From: Sinotaia quadrata
Taxonomy: Eukaryota; Mollusca; Gastropoda; Architaenioglossa; Viviparidae
Reading direction: 5' to 3'
Assembly (NCBI GenBank): GCA_028829895.1
Contig: CM054178.1
Coordinates: 20,890,506 to 20,954,505, forward strand
Length of the DNA: 64,000 nucleotides
The position numbers and the translations under genes were made by a program. Shown one piece after another: positions 62,701 through 64,000 of this stretch (its first letter is position 1; each line of letters opens with the position of its first letter). Below the pieces are notes generated by a model. The model did no database searches. It was given only the letters and a program-made list of their open reading frames with translations, and was not told the origin of the DNA.

Positions 62701-63566
62701 TTACGTGTTTGTTGCGCTAAGATGAAAAGGGAATTATGCATGATATGTAAATGTGGTTGTCGGAAACAAAGTTGAAAAGTCTACTGTGGCTGTATTTAAA
62801 TGTCATTTCGATATATAAATCTAAATGTATATACTTGACAGGTCACATGTATGTGGAATATATTTTTTTATTTCATTATATTTATTTTTACTTTCATACA
62901 TGAAATTGATTATTGTTTTGTTCGTATATTTATTCTTTTTTTCATGAGTATTTACATTTCGCCCATGATTTTACTTTTCTGATATTTTTCCCTCTCTCTT
63001 TAATTAAATAGTTTGCGAAAAAGGTAACATTAAAAAATAAATTAATGTTATAACACGTCAATAATGTGATGGAAAGATAAGTGTAAAATACAAATGGTTC
63101 AGTCGAGTGTCTAATACACGACACAATAAATGGTAGGATATTAGGAGAATTTAAACAATAAATGCTTGTGAATACTAATTTTTTTTTTAAAAGTCATGTT
63201 TATATGTGTGCAAAAAATAAGTGAAGACAACAACGATCTTTTCTATTATAATAAATTATGCAATGAAACGTAATCCTTAATCATAAACAAAGTCATAAAC
63301 AAATATGAAAATTATCACTTGTATCTAATTTCAATAAAATTGGACACGTATAATTAATAAATAATGCGGACTTAAAGTTTATAATCCACTGACTAAACAA
63401 TAAAAAATAGATGTAAATTAGGCTTAAGTCCTAGTACCTTCTTGACAAAGTGGCGGTTTCCATCCAGGGAGACAATCACAGTTTCCCGTTTCTTTGTTAC
63501 ACAAATCATCAACACAGTTACCACACTTGCTACCACAGTCCAAACCGTACAGACCGTCAGAGCAAA
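59443..63566 (-). CDS. EGF-like type I membrane protein, 3' part of gene
   Basis: Three exons join in phase: 63566-63438 (CSDGLYGLDCGSKCG..., laminin/EGF-like cysteines), 62681-62547 (CSQGYYGQDCNLICYNC...) and 62044-61960 (a membrane helix with GSVIGALLAIVS). A probable terminal exon at 59735-59443 gives a serine-rich, polar tail. The cysteine spacing resembles multiple-EGF receptor proteins of the MEGF or SREC type; the exact family is not decided. The helix exon ends in phase 2, but the long tail frame needs phase 1, so a small exon between about 59.8 and 61.9 kb is probably missing. The 5' part lies beyond base 64000. Confidence 0.75.
59925..60095. repeat. Minisatellite, about 56 bp x 3
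   Basis: Unit TGAATGTTGTATTTTAATTG then TCATATTAGTTAGTGCC. Confidence 0.9.
60465..60875. repeat. Minisatellite, about 52 bp x 8
   Basis: Unit TCATAGTGGTGTTGTTGTAA then GTCACGCTTGTGTGTATTAC. The first two units carry a longer GTTTGTTTGTGAG form. Confidence 0.95.
60900..61590. other. Intron sequence, possible decayed element
   Basis: A plus frame at 60908 (FNTWGIYNTFKGVKYTG) and scattered coding-like stretches; no family recognised. Confidence 0.35.
61595..61770. repeat. Minisatellite, about 36 bp x 5
   Basis: Units around ACATTTTTCAAAACAGAAAG then AAAGATTTTGTTTGTT. Confidence 0.88.
61960..62044 (-). CDS. Transmembrane exon
   Basis: An 85-nt exon that joins the previous one in phase 1 and encodes MSGVIAGSVIGALLAIVSTI and FIL, a single hydrophobic helix with small-xxx-small (G-S-V-I-G) packing motifs. 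Donor ATG|GTAAGT, phase 2. Confidence 0.8.
62310..62400 (+). repeat. Short dispersed sequence, copy 2
   Basis: TTGATCATTTCGTCATCTGACG and CCCAGTGGGACAATC; partner of 32885-32990. Confidence 0.4.
62547..62681 (-). CDS. EGF-like exon
   Basis: Phase 1 in and out. Encodes CSQGYYGQDCNLICYNCTYY, then CDPATGECL. NCT in the first part is a possible N-glycosylation site. Acceptor CCTGACAG, donor CCG|GTAATA. Confidence 0.82.
62690..63430. other. Intron of EGF-like gene, nothing recognised
   Basis: AT-rich, no arrays. The segment 63570-64000 is similar. Confidence 0.5.
63438..63566 (-). CDS. EGF-like exon
   Basis: Phase 1 in, phase 1 out, as is typical for EGF-module exons. The peptide has eight cysteines in a CxxGxxGxxC...CxCxxGW...C arrangement and ends LCQE. 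Acceptor ATATCCAG, donor AAG|GTACTA. Confidence 0.82.
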
Positions 63567-64000
63567 CTGGATATTTATTTTTAAATTAAAAAATGAAAAT
63601 GCAATGATATAAATCGTGTTTTTCAAATTCAAGGAAAATGGAAACGTGTCAATATAATAATATTACCTACACATTATACAAGTATTTATGCAGCCATACT
63701 TTTTAAAAGACGAAATGATGGCGAGAAACAACAAATGTTGGTCTAATACTACACATTTAGGATTAACAGTCATCATTAATTTACTAGCACATTAATGAAT
63801 GCTATTATCATGATTGTATTTATATTTTAATTACTATATGTCTCGAGAATACAGATTCACTAAAGATGTTGATAAACATGAATGCAAACCAAATAGCATT
63901 TGGGATAACTCCCGACAAATCTAAAGTGGAAGTGGATGTATTCAGGGTAAAGCCTACATTCAATAAAACACAGTAAAACTATATAGAGTGTATGCTAAAT

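Noticed and set aside
1..64000. tRNA, rRNA or other structured RNA genes
   Set aside because: I saw no tRNA box A/B pairs with a foldable cloverleaf and no rRNA sequence; this was by eye only.

Overview
This window is animal nuclear DNA, AT-rich, with long introns, dense tandem repeats and decayed retrotransposons. Open frames are short and interrupted by introns with GT...AG borders. The transposon families and the very high minisatellite load suggest a mollusc or other lophotrochozoan; that is inference, not proof.

Three genes can be read. (1) An ABCA transporter of the ABCA3 type covers about 4.7-48.7 kb on the minus strand. Fifteen coding exons were found. Their splice phases agree at every join, giving 3,745 nt (about 1,248 codons) from the start Met through TMD1, NBD1, a linker and most of TMD2. 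The rest of TMD2 and NBD2 are not in the window and should lie beyond base 1. (2) A two-exon plus-strand gene at 52,515-56,426 encodes a 276-residue type II membrane protein with a methyltransferase-like lumenal domain. (3) The 3' part of a minus-strand gene at 59.4-63.6 kb encodes cysteine-rich EGF-like segments, one transmembrane helix and probably a serine-rich tail.

The introns hold about 45 tandem arrays with units of about 20-80 bp, simple repeats, and pieces of LINEs (10.1, 33.5-35.2, 44.9-46.0, 47.4 and 51.3-51.8 kb), a Ty3/Gypsy RNase H (28.4-29.1 kb), a hAT-like transposase (46.0-46.2 kb) and a foldback-like element with tandem-repeat arms (46.2-47.4 kb).

The most unusual signal is that many arrays begin exactly at an exon edge, and their unit contains the splice junction itself. 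Acceptor-containing arrays or duplications flank the exons starting at 4,951, 6,825, 12,987, 15,586, 21,274 (minus) and 55,821 (plus). Donor-containing ones flank the exons ending at 6,023, 25,890, 29,780 and 36,603. These introns therefore carry series of decoy splice sites copied from the real ones. I treat this as the main candidate for a new phenomenon. Whether it reflects a mechanism or only the high general repeat load has to be tested.
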